IMG/VR virus record: IMGVR_UViG_3300024259_000016
Span: 1 to 64,000 of that record
From: a virus
Strand: one strand, 5' to 3'
Length of the DNA: 64,000 nucleotides
Part shown: positions 57,765 through 64,000 of the stretch, one piece after another
Layout of the letters: every line of letters starts with the position of its first letter
Position numbering within the stretch: the stretch's first letter is position 1
Translations under genes and position numbers: made by a program
The notes under the pieces: model-generated
Database searches by the model: none
What the model saw: the letters and a program-made list of their open reading frames with translations, nothing else
Told to the model about the DNA's origin: nothing

Positions 57765-58515
57765 ATTTGTCCTCTGGTGCGATGTTGACGGTGTGGTTTC
57801 TAACACTGTGGCGGGGATACAGATCGAGGTGGCTCGGAATACCGGTGTAGTCTTTCGTCCTCAGGATGTAGGCCAGCAGGCTGTCACCCAGGCCCTCGCC
57901 GACTCTGGCCTCTTTGAGAGTGGTTCGGACATGGAGGTATATGTCAAAGAGGCTATCTATAAGGCCTTTGCCAGCCCTTTGTTCTACTCAGCGTTGGGGC
58001 ACTATCCTGAGGCCTGGGCCGCGGTGGTATCCCTGTTGATGGCTAAGTCTCAGAAGGAGCTCTGGGCAGATCTGGTTGACGTCAGGTTCCTGACAGCCCG
58101 CCCCTTTGAGACGACCCGTATGCGGGTAGCTTCCCAGAAGTGGATCTCGGACAGGTTCGGCTGGGATGCCCTACTCTACTTTGAGCGTGCCCACGGTGCC
58201 AAGGACAAGGGAGAATTCCTGAGTCAGTGGGGTAGGGAGGCTGCAGAGTCTGAGACTTGGCTCATCCTCGAGGACAGCCTCGAGCAGGTCTACGGAATTC
58301 AACGAGAGATCATGGCAGGCTGCTTGCCATGCAAAAACATCTTTGTCTTCTTGGTTGATCGGCCTTGGAACCAGATGGGTTGTAAGGGGAACGATGAGAT
58401 TCTTCACAGTCTGGCTAATGGGCAATGGATAAGGATTTCAGAATCGGGGTTGGAGATGGCCCTCAGCAAGCAGGTTCTGCAACACGCGCAGGATAACACT
58501 GAGGAAGAGGGCTGA
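57757..58515 (+). CDS. HAD-superfamily 5'-nucleotidase-like protein
   Basis: 252 aa from ATG 57757. Motif I LWCDVDGVVSNT (Asp9, Asp11), motif II VRFLTARPFETT, motif III/IV LILEDSLEQVYG with preceding Lys region, as in NT5C-type 5'(3')-deoxyribonucleotidases and phage relatives. It probably dephosphorylates a (deoxy)nucleotide and adjusts pools. The helical cap (AVTQALADSGLFESGSDMEV) lies between motifs I and II. Confidence 0.75.
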   Translation: MGRFVLWCDVDGVVSNTVAGIQIEVARNTGVVFRPQDVGQQAVTQALADSGLFESGSDMEVYVKEAIYKAFASPLFYSALGHYPEAWAAVVSLLMAKSQKELWADLVDVRFLTARPFETTRMRVASQKWISDRFGWDALLYFERAHGAKDKGEFLSQWGREAAESETWLILEDSLEQVYGIQREIMAGCLPCKNIFVFLVDRPWNQMGCKGNDEILHSLANGQWIRISESGLEMALSKQVLQHAQDNTEEEG

Positions 58516-59069
58516 TGGGTAAGTATTGGGATCTGACTCTTCCCCAGAAGAGGGCTTTGGTTGTACTGGGGCACTATCTACTGAAAGTCCATGCAGGCCC
58601 CAATCCCGAGGATGCGGCAGATGGGATCCCTGCCAGGGACCTACTACCTGAAGAACCATCAAGGTCCCGAGTGACCCAACAGGTTGCCCTAGTCCTTTCC
58701 CGACTGTCTCGACGTCGCCCCCCTCTGATCCGAATGACGATGGCTAGTAAGGGCCATAGCTCTCCGACAACTTACAATCTCACTTCGACTGGATGGGACT
58801 TCTATAATAGATTCTGCGGGGAGCTGCACCTGGACCAGGCCGCCGAGCGGATGTCGTGCGGGGCCTGCGTCCATCGCTGCTCCACGTGCGGGCTGCCTCA
58901 CGATGGAGACCCGAACCACTGGCGCGGCGACCGGCACATGGTGGCGGATCCAGGTGCGGGGTTTGCCGGGTGCGCGGTGGCGGATTTGGTTGAGTGTGGG
59001 GCGGTGGGGGCGGGTGCGAAAATGACCGCTTGCAACAAGGGAGGGACGAGAAATGAATCCAAAACCTAA
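58515..59069 (+). CDS. Putative winged-helix protein with Cys-rich tail
   Basis: 184 aa. TLPQKRALVVLGHYLLKVHA, RVTQQVALVLSRLSRRRPPL, PTTYNLTSTGWDFYNRF follow a winged-helix pattern; after residue ~110 a Cys/His segment (CGACVHRCSTCGLPHD) and Gly-rich tail follow. TGATG overlap at its start. Confidence 0.5.
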   Translation: MGKYWDLTLPQKRALVVLGHYLLKVHAGPNPEDAADGIPARDLLPEEPSRSRVTQQVALVLSRLSRRRPPLIRMTMASKGHSSPTTYNLTSTGWDFYNRFCGELHLDQAAERMSCGACVHRCSTCGLPHDGDPNHWRGDRHMVADPGAGFAGCAVADLVECGAVGAGAKMTACNKGGTRNESKT

Positions 59070-59367
59070 CAGCCGAGATCAGATCCTGGCATTCGTCGGG
59101 GATATGAAAAAGAGGGCGCGCGCAACAGGTTCTGGCGGTGAGGAATATGCATACGACGTGGTTGAGGGATTCATTCAGTGGATGACACCTGATCCCGACG
59201 CGGCCCCGGCGAAGAGTGCGGGGGAGCGGGTGCTGGCGCTGGACTGCGACATCTTGCACTTGAGGCACCCCGGCGAGTGGTGCGTCGTCAACGGTCACAT
59301 GCGCGGCACAGGCCCGGACCCCCGAGTCGGCAGCGGCTGCGGTGCTCCGGGGCTTGAAGGAGTGTGA
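59053..59367 (+). CDS. Hypothetical protein
   Basis: 104 aa; overlaps the preceding gene by 17 nt. QILAFVGDMKKRARATGSGG, YAYDVVEGFIQWMTPDPDAA; Gly/Pro-rich tail. GAGGGACGAGA precedes the start. Confidence 0.5.
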   Translation: MNPKPNSRDQILAFVGDMKKRARATGSGGEEYAYDVVEGFIQWMTPDPDAAPAKSAGERVLALDCDILHLRHPGEWCVVNGHMRGTGPDPRVGSGCGAPGLEGV

Positions 59368-59370
59368 GTG

Positions 59371-59730
59371 ATGGGACACATGAGACACCATTCAATAATC
59401 GTGACCGGGTGCATGGACGGCGCACTGGACAAGGCCCACGACGAGGCGGTTCGTCTGTTCGCATGGGTAAGCCCAAGATGCCCAGACCAGACCAACGGCT
59501 ACCGCTCCTTCTTCATCCCGCCCGATGGAAGCAAGGAGGGTTGGGATGAATCTGAAAGCGGAGACAGTCACAGGAACGCGTTCGTGGCCTTCCTCCAGTC
59601 ACTCCGGTATGAGGACGGCTCATCTCCCGTTGACTGGGTCGAGGTGGTTTTCGGTGACGATGGCGACTGGACCGAAGTTACGCGGGAGGTCAATAAGGAC
59701 ACCACCAAGGAGCCAGAAACCGATGCATAA
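59371..59730 (+). CDS. Conserved phage hypothetical protein
   Basis: 119 aa from ATG 59371 (GTG 59368 and ATG 59380 also possible). MRHHSIIVTG, NGYRSFFIPPDGSKEGWDES, YEDGSSPVDWVEVVFGDDG match a small protein I recognise from other phages of proteobacteria; function unknown. Confidence 0.65.
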   Translation: MGHMRHHSIIVTGCMDGALDKAHDEAVRLFAWVSPRCPDQTNGYRSFFIPPDGSKEGWDESESGDSHRNAFVAFLQSLRYEDGSSPVDWVEVVFGDDGDWTEVTREVNKDTTKEPETDA

Positions 59731-60013
59731 CCAGGACCAGGAACGCGAGGGGCTGCGGGCGCTGGACACCGTGCGGCACTATATCAACGCGACAGGCCGA
59801 CTCGGCATACACCCCAAGGCAGAAACCCTGGAAGCCCTCGCGACCCTGACCCGGCTCGTGTCCGGGCGTCAAGATGTGGCGGACGGCGATGCACCGCTGG
59901 CACTACAGCGCCTGGAGCGCAACCATATTCGCAACTGCAACGGGTGGGCGCCAGATCAGGCCGTAGCTGACCTTGCTACCGTGTGGCGGATTGTTTCGGG
60001 GAGTCGAGTTTAG
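59723..60013 (+). CDS. Hypothetical helical protein
   Basis: 96 aa from ATG 59723 (8-nt overlap). REGLRALDTVRHYINATGRL, TLEALATLTRLVSGRQDVAD. No family recognised. Confidence 0.55.
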   Translation: MHNQDQEREGLRALDTVRHYINATGRLGIHPKAETLEALATLTRLVSGRQDVADGDAPLALQRLERNHIRNCNGWAPDQAVADLATVWRIVSGSRV

Positions 60014-60331
60014 GTGGGGGTTGATGCGATTGAGGCGCTGGAGCGGGAACGTGACGCGCTCCGATCCGAGGTTAAGGGTGTGCGCACATGGGCCGGCATA
60101 GAGGCTGATAACGTGGATGCGCTGAACGTGGAGCTGGCCCGTGTTCGGAAGCGTGTAGCCGCCATGACCGTTAGGATAACTATCCAGGCCAACCGTGTTC
60201 GGAAGCAGATATCCGCCATGACCGCCGCCCGCGCACTGTTGACCAGGTGCATACCACTAGCCAAGAGCCACGACGAGACCCTGTATCAGGACATCGTGCG
60301 GGCGCTCAAGGATGGGGAGAAAAATGGATAG
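60014..60331 (+). CDS. Coiled-coil protein, GTG start
   Basis: 105 aa, GTG directly follows the preceding stop. AIEALERERDALRSEVKGVR, DNVDALNVELARVRKRVAAM heptads. The DNA has an internal near-repeat (GTGTTCGGAAGC at 60143 and 60198). Confidence 0.5.
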   Translation: MGVDAIEALERERDALRSEVKGVRTWAGIEADNVDALNVELARVRKRVAAMTVRITIQANRVRKQISAMTAARALLTRCIPLAKSHDETLYQDIVRALKDGEKNG

Positions 60332-60503
60332 TCAACAAAAAATGCAGCGTGAGATTGCCGCACTTAAGGACAGGATTGTCGCCGTGGCAGAGGAGAAGGA
60401 CGCCGAGATTGAGCGGCTGAGGCGGGAGCGAGACGAAGCCCGCGCCGGCGTCACCAGGCTACAAGGTGTGGTCGAGATGCTCAAGTCGGGCGGGGCGGGG
60501 TGA
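60324..60503 (+). CDS. Small coiled-coil protein
   Basis: 59 aa from ATG 60324 (8-nt overlap). MQREIAALKDRIVAVAEEKD, AEIERLRRERDEARAGVTRL. It may pair with the preceding coiled-coil protein. Confidence 0.55.
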   Translation: MDSQQKMQREIAALKDRIVAVAEEKDAEIERLRRERDEARAGVTRLQGVVEMLKSGGAG

Positions 60504-60841
60504 TGAGCACATGCAACTGCGGGCCGCGCGGACATGGCCCAGAATGTACAGCGCAGGCAGGGGAGATATCCCGGCTCAGCGAACAGGTCCGGGAACTGAA
60601 AAACGGGGTGGGAGCCACGACCGAGCGGTGGGAGATGGGGAAGTACGCGCAGATGGTCTATGAGCGCCACGACTACAAACAGGGATACTGGGAGCAAAAA
60701 TTCGGATTCCGGGTTGGCGACCGGATCTGGTGGGTGGGCGTGGAAGGGTACGGCCACGACGAAGAACAGAGCAAGAAGGACAAAGGGACTTGCCGCGAGA
60801 TAGTGCGGCGCTTGAATGCCGACCCCGAGCCCGGCGAGTAA
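60503..60841 (+). CDS. Hypothetical protein
   Basis: 112 aa from ATG 60503 (TGATG). STCNCGPRGHGPECTAQAGE Cys-rich N-terminus, short coiled coil, FGFRVGDRIWWVGVEGYGHD. No family recognised. Confidence 0.55.
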   Translation: MSTCNCGPRGHGPECTAQAGEISRLSEQVRELKNGVGATTERWEMGKYAQMVYERHDYKQGYWEQKFGFRVGDRIWWVGVEGYGHDEEQSKKDKGTCREIVRRLNADPEPGE

Positions 60842-60859
60842 CCGGCAGGGGGCGGGGGG

Positions 60860-60888
60860 TTGACTTCTGTGGCGCACGTGGCACACTC
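60860..60888 (+). promoter_or_regulatory. Promoter with degenerate GTGGCGC-AC-GTGGCAC operator
   Basis: TTGACT (60860-60865), imperfect dyad (60869-60884), ACACTC at the -10 position, the same layout as at 56064. ATG 60932 is farther away and has AGGAGG. Confidence 0.5.
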
Positions 60889-60931
60889 TGCTGGACTATC
60901 TAATCTGTGATGAAATACTGAGGAGGAAGAG

Positions 60932-61186
60932 ATGCCGAAACAGCCCAAGACCATTAAGTACTCACCGGCGGATGAGCGCCTGCTGCTGGAGTACTGGAAC
61001 AACCACCACAGGGCCTGGCAGTATCCGTCGGCTTCTGACCTGACCCTGTGCCGGAAGATCGTTGCGGCGCCACAGAAGTATGGAGACATGATGGAGATGT
61101 CGGTGTGCCCTCACGGGGACCTGCAGGGACGCGAGAGGTTCCGCCTGACCCCGGTGGGCCGTGCCCGGGTTGGTAAGGACCTGTAG
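60932..61186 (+). CDS. Hypothetical protein
   Basis: 84 aa, AGGAGG upstream. YSPADERLLLEYWNNHHRAW, CRKIVAAPQKYGDMMEMSVC. First gene after the degenerate dyad; may be a small winged-helix protein by pattern. Confidence 0.55.
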   Translation: MPKQPKTIKYSPADERLLLEYWNNHHRAWQYPSASDLTLCRKIVAAPQKYGDMMEMSVCPHGDLQGRERFRLTPVGRARVGKDL

Positions 61187-61507
61187 GTGGGGCGGCCAGA
61201 TCCCATACTGGAGATGATGAAGCCTCTCGATGGGGCTGACCGGATCTTGGCTGTGCAAACCTACCTCCGGCAGATGCTGACACTGTCATGCTCCAAGGCC
61301 GGTGTGACCGTTGAGGCGTATCGTAAACTCGAGCCGGCCTGGTGCAAATTCATCGATAAGTTCCCCGATGTGGGGGTAGCAGGTCTGCAACACCTGGAGC
61401 CAGCTTGGCAGCAGATGGCCAGTCAGGCATTTGTGTGGGCGGACCTGCCGGAGCCAGGGGAGACGACTGAAGGAAAACCCCTGAAGGTGCTGGAGGTGAA
61501 GATATGA
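61187..61507 (+). CDS. Hypothetical helical protein
   Basis: 106 aa from GTG 61187, immediately after the preceding stop; ATG 61217 is an alternative. RILAVQTYLRQMLTLSCSKA, GLQHLEPAWQQMASQAFVWA. Confidence 0.5.
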   Translation: MGRPDPILEMMKPLDGADRILAVQTYLRQMLTLSCSKAGVTVEAYRKLEPAWCKFIDKFPDVGVAGLQHLEPAWQQMASQAFVWADLPEPGETTEGKPLKVLEVKI

Positions 61508-61896
61508 GCCGCGAAGGTCTGACGTCCCATCCGATCGTTAACAAGATGGCGTCCCTGCTGCTTGATGAGGTCCAGGAACATGGCCTGGAGGCATTGGTCC
61601 TCCCTACCGGAGGCGGCCTGGACCTGTCATTGTGTGTCCAGAGAAAGAACTCTGTGCGCAGTCTCCTGCGAATCGAGGTAGTCTTCGGCAGGGAAGAGAG
61701 CGGTTCCGACTTGCTCCTGGTGGTCATGGACTGCGACTGTATCGCTGAGACCCACAAGGCGATCATGACCAATAAGGGGAGAGGAGGTCCTGACTCTACC
61801 TTGGTGTTCAATACAGGGGACCTGGAGACCGATCCGAAGTTGCCCGATGCTGTAGAGCAGGTCAAGGCGTTGGTCAAAGCCTGCGCCGGACTGTAG
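61504..61896 (+). CDS. Hypothetical protein
   Basis: 130 aa, ATGA overlap. NKMASLLLDEVQEHGLEALV, SLLRIEVVFGREESGSDLLL, AVEQVKALVKACAGL. No family recognised. Confidence 0.6.
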   Translation: MSREGLTSHPIVNKMASLLLDEVQEHGLEALVLPTGGGLDLSLCVQRKNSVRSLLRIEVVFGREESGSDLLLVVMDCDCIAETHKAIMTNKGRGGPDSTLVFNTGDLETDPKLPDAVEQVKALVKACAGL

Positions 61897-61933
61897 AATA
61901 AGTTCTTCTGAAGACCGGGGAAAGTGAAAGTAC

Positions 61934-62182
61934 GTGGCCGCAAAGAAGAGACAGAAAAAAGTCGTAAAGGTCCGACATCGTCCCCCCCTCCATACCACCA
62001 TCTCGAAGTACGCCCGGGGATTGCTTGACGGCCTGATTGCTGATGTCAAGACCGCGGGGAAACCCGAACTCAAGCAGTCAGCCATCCTTGATCGCTGCAT
62101 CATCGCTCAGGTACCGAAGCTTCGGGAACAGAATGGTCTCCCCCCGGATCCCGAGCAGGTCGCCAGAGAGGGGGGCAAGTAA
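61934..62182 (+). CDS. Small basic, possibly ribbon-helix-helix protein, GTG start
   Basis: 82 aa from GTG 61934. Basic N-terminus (AAKKRQKKVVKVRHRPP), then LHTTISKYARGLLDGLIADV and KQSAILDRCIIAQVPKLREQ, a strand-helix-helix order compatible with a ribbon-helix-helix repressor. Candidate binder of the local operators; untested. Confidence 0.5.
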   Translation: MAAKKRQKKVVKVRHRPPLHTTISKYARGLLDGLIADVKTAGKPELKQSAILDRCIIAQVPKLREQNGLPPDPEQVAREGGK

Positions 62183-62204
62183 CCCCTTCCCCCCCTCCCC
62201 CCTT

Positions 62205-62939
62205 ATGCCCCGACAACCGGCCTCGATTTATCTATACCAAGGGGACATGTTTGATGTCCTTCCTTACCTGGTGCGTGCCGGGTTGGACCTGCAGTCCATC
62301 TTCACTGATCCCCCCTATTCCGATGTAACCTGTGATGGCCACAACAAAGGAGCCTCTGGCGTAGAGGGGCGGGGAGTTATTGAGTACTCGAGCTGGGGGG
62401 CGGAGGAGGCCCGTCGGTTCTGTCGAGAGATTGCTGTATTGGCACATGGATGGGTTGGGGTGCTGACTGACGACATTCTGGCTGCTGTGTTCCGTGAGTA
62501 TCTGAAGAAGCCTGTTGCAGACGGGGGGGCTGGTCGGTACAGCTTCGCACCGGTACCCTGTGTTGTCCCTGCCAGCCGGGTCCGGTTCCAAGGAGATGGG
62601 CCCCCTTGTGAATCCCACTACCTGGTGGTGGGCCGCCCGAAGCAGGACAGGTTCGTCGGAGGCTGGTCCCCGCGGGGATACTATATCGGGCATCGGGAGG
62701 AACCCTTGAAAGTCCTGGGGGGCAAACCCTTGTCCTTGATGGTCCCGATCGTGAGGGACTACTACTCCAGGGGGGCTGGTGGGTTCGTTTGTGATCCGTG
62801 CCTCGGTAACGGCCAGACCTGCATTGCTTGCTCAATATCGGGAATCCCGTCAGTGGGGATCGAGATGAGTGAGGAGAACCTGGACCTGGCGTATCGCCGA
62901 TGTTTGGAACATGGTCTCCCTGTTACACTGGTCACCTAA
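62205..62939 (+). CDS. DNA (adenine-N6 or cytosine-N4) methyltransferase
   Basis: 244 aa from ATG 62205. IFTDPPYSD (DPPY at 35-38, motif IV) early, then GFVCDPCLGNGQTCIAC (motif I, SAM binding) and VGIEMSEENLDLAYRR (motif II acidic residue) near the C-terminus: the beta-class order. Upstream is pyrimidine-rich without a Shine-Dalgarno; ATG 62247 with GGGGAC is an alternative but would cut into the fold. It probably modifies phage DNA against restriction. Confidence 0.82.
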   Translation: MPRQPASIYLYQGDMFDVLPYLVRAGLDLQSIFTDPPYSDVTCDGHNKGASGVEGRGVIEYSSWGAEEARRFCREIAVLAHGWVGVLTDDILAAVFREYLKKPVADGGAGRYSFAPVPCVVPASRVRFQGDGPPCESHYLVVGRPKQDRFVGGWSPRGYYIGHREEPLKVLGGKPLSLMVPIVRDYYSRGAGGFVCDPCLGNGQTCIACSISGIPSVGIEMSEENLDLAYRRCLEHGLPVTLVT

Positions 62940-62950
62940 CGGAGGACTTG

Positions 62951-63808
62951 ATGTCTGATTACCCTACTCTGAGACTTACCAAGCCGGCGACCCACAGCCC
63001 TGCTGTTACCCGTCTGCAGGAGCTCCTGGACCTTGCCGGGTTTGCTCTCCAATGCGATGGATGGTTTGGACGGGAAACCCATAAAGCGGTTGTTGCCTTT
63101 CAGAAGCTCACTTCTATCGAACCTGACGGGGTGGCCGGTCTGCGGACCTGGGCTGCCCTCGAGCCCCCGACGAATGCGGCCCCTCGTCCGGAAGATTCGG
63201 ATCCGATCGTCAGCCGCATTGGCTACCATCCCAAGCCGCGGCTGTTCCAGCGGGTCAGGGAATGGGCCGATATCTGCGGCGTGACCCTGCATCAGATGGG
63301 GATCCTCGTTTCCGACACACCGCAACGTCAGGATACTCTCGGGGCACATATTTCTATCCTCCGCTCGGGTGCCATCGTCCGGGTGAACCCGATGACAGAC
63401 ATGATTTGGCATGCCCAGAAGCTGAGCCACAAGACCGTTGGGATTGAGTTCAATGGGAATATGGAGGGTATCGAGGGGGACCGTTCTACTCTTTGGGGAG
63501 ATGCCGGCCCTCATCCTGTAACTGATGCACAAGTGGATGCGGCCAACGACGTCCTGTTCCCTTGGTTGGTTCGATGTTTTGAGGCCAATGGGGTGCACTT
63601 CAGCAACGTCCATGCACATCGCCAATCCAGTGGTACCCGACGGGCCGACCCGGGGTCAGAGATCTGGCAGCGGGTAGGGATTCCGTGGATCGAGAGGCTG
63701 AAGGCACTAGGGATGGGCAAGCGGGGGGACGGTGGAGCAGGGTTCTCGGTGGGGGACGGTCGGTCAATTCCGAAGGAGTGGAACCCGGAGTACCCTGGGA
63801 AGTACTGA
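62951..63808 (+). CDS. Endolysin: peptidoglycan-binding domain plus amidase-like domain
   Basis: 285 aa from ATG 62951 (GGAGG upstream). N-terminal PG_binding_1 repeat (VTRLQELLDLAGFALQCDGW; VVAFQKLTSIEPDGVAG) in residues 10-70. C-terminal amidase_2-like domain: VTLHQMG (His114), GAHISILRSGAIVRV, KTVGIEFNGN (Glu166), VHAHRQSSGTRRADPG (His221/223, Asp233) as zinc and catalytic residues. It cleaves peptidoglycan for lysis. No signal peptide; a holin is not identified nearby. Confidence 0.85.
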   Translation: MSDYPTLRLTKPATHSPAVTRLQELLDLAGFALQCDGWFGRETHKAVVAFQKLTSIEPDGVAGLRTWAALEPPTNAAPRPEDSDPIVSRIGYHPKPRLFQRVREWADICGVTLHQMGILVSDTPQRQDTLGAHISILRSGAIVRVNPMTDMIWHAQKLSHKTVGIEFNGNMEGIEGDRSTLWGDAGPHPVTDAQVDAANDVLFPWLVRCFEANGVHFSNVHAHRQSSGTRRADPGSEIWQRVGIPWIERLKALGMGKRGDGGAGFSVGDGRSIPKEWNPEYPGKY

Positions 63809-63824
63809 CCGGCGAGGCCCTGAG

Positions 63825-64000
63825 ATGCTCTGTGCCGGGCCGAACCCACAATCCGGTACACCTGCATTGCCGGGTCCGGGCTCTGTCGGGGGCGTGTGCG
63901 GTGCGAATTGTGGCGGGGGTGTGCGGGTGGGGGTGTCTACGGGACGGAGGCGGGAGTCGCGGCGCTCTCTGCCGGCGCTGGGTCGGGTGTTGGGCACACC
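63825..64000 (+). CDS. Possible partial gene at right edge
   Basis: Open from ATG 63825 to the window end (58 codons). MLCAGPNPQSGTPALPGPGS, Gly/Arg-rich. No clear Shine-Dalgarno; it could be noncoding. Confidence 0.3.
   Translation, partial: MLCAGPNPQSGTPALPGPGSVGGVCGANCGGGVRVGVSTGRRRESRRSLPALGRVLGT

Noticed and set aside
1-64000. CRISPR arrays
   Set aside because: No run of regularly spaced 25-40 bp direct repeats was seen; the 60-bp units and the dyad array do not have repeat-spacer structure.
1-64000. tRNA and rRNA genes
   Set aside because: I saw no convincing cloverleaf with T-loop GGTTCRA and matching acceptor stem. A covariance-model scan would be decisive.

Overview
The window is a continuous stretch of a large double-stranded DNA tailed phage, or phage-plasmid, with a high-GC genome. 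The phage assignment rests on a terminase large subunit (21230-23245), an endolysin with a peptidoglycan-binding and an amidase-like domain (62951-63808), phage-type recombination genes at the left edge, a gp88-family protein and several homing elements. No portal, capsid or tail gene is visible. Strong Shine-Dalgarno sites (AGGAGG type), sigma70-like -35 boxes and tight ATGA/TGATG gene overlaps fit a bacterial, probably proteobacterial, host. The host cannot be named from sequence alone.

Layout. (1) 1-19727, mostly leftward: a replication/recombination block. It holds an SSB-like protein, a Sak4/AAA_24-type ATPase, an SNF2-like helicase, a UvrD-type helicase carrying two inteins, a nucleotidyltransferase-like protein, a Cas4/RecB-like PD-(D/E)XK nuclease and a superfamily 2 helicase split into two genes. 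A short rightward island (3724-5196) carries a RepA-like ATPase. (2) 19777-23245, rightward: packaging genes. (3) 23267-32072, leftward: one long operon from a promoter with an embedded dyad, ending in a PAPS-reductase-like protein and a small protein, and interrupted by two paralogous HNH endonuclease genes. (4) 32133-50947, leftward: a B12-type radical SAM gene (frameshifted as written) followed upstream by about 40 small, acidic, often Cys-rich (zinc-ribbon) unknown genes in overlapping series. (5) 50948-54381: an intergenic and A/T-richer segment with eight GTGAAC-N4-GTTCAC dyads, a few odd genes and a 1.2-kb mostly noncoding stretch with a 60-bp tandem repeat. It separates leftward from rightward genes and may hold an origin or major switch. 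(6) 54382-64000, rightward: small unknown genes, a HAD-type nucleotidase, a DNA methyltransferase and the endolysin.

The strongest observation is at 15994-17127. An intein in the DECH (Walker B) motif of the split helicase contains a complete Vsr-like homing endonuclease gene in a different reading frame of the same strand (16002-16829). The intein frame stays open through the whole nuclease gene, and the last ~140 nt encode both the nuclease C-terminus and the essential C-terminal splicing motifs of the intein. Together with the two inteins in motifs I and III of the UvrD-type helicase, all three inteins sit in helicase catalytic motifs.

Regulation: a GTGCCAC-N2-GTGGCAC dyad recurs at several start regions and inside one gene. 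In several cases a dyad lies in the spacer of a TTGAC(A/T) promoter. In four genes the start codon falls 35-37 nt from the -35 box, so the messages may be leaderless. At least two, possibly three, genes carry single-base frameshifts at homopolymers; read data are needed to separate errors from biology.
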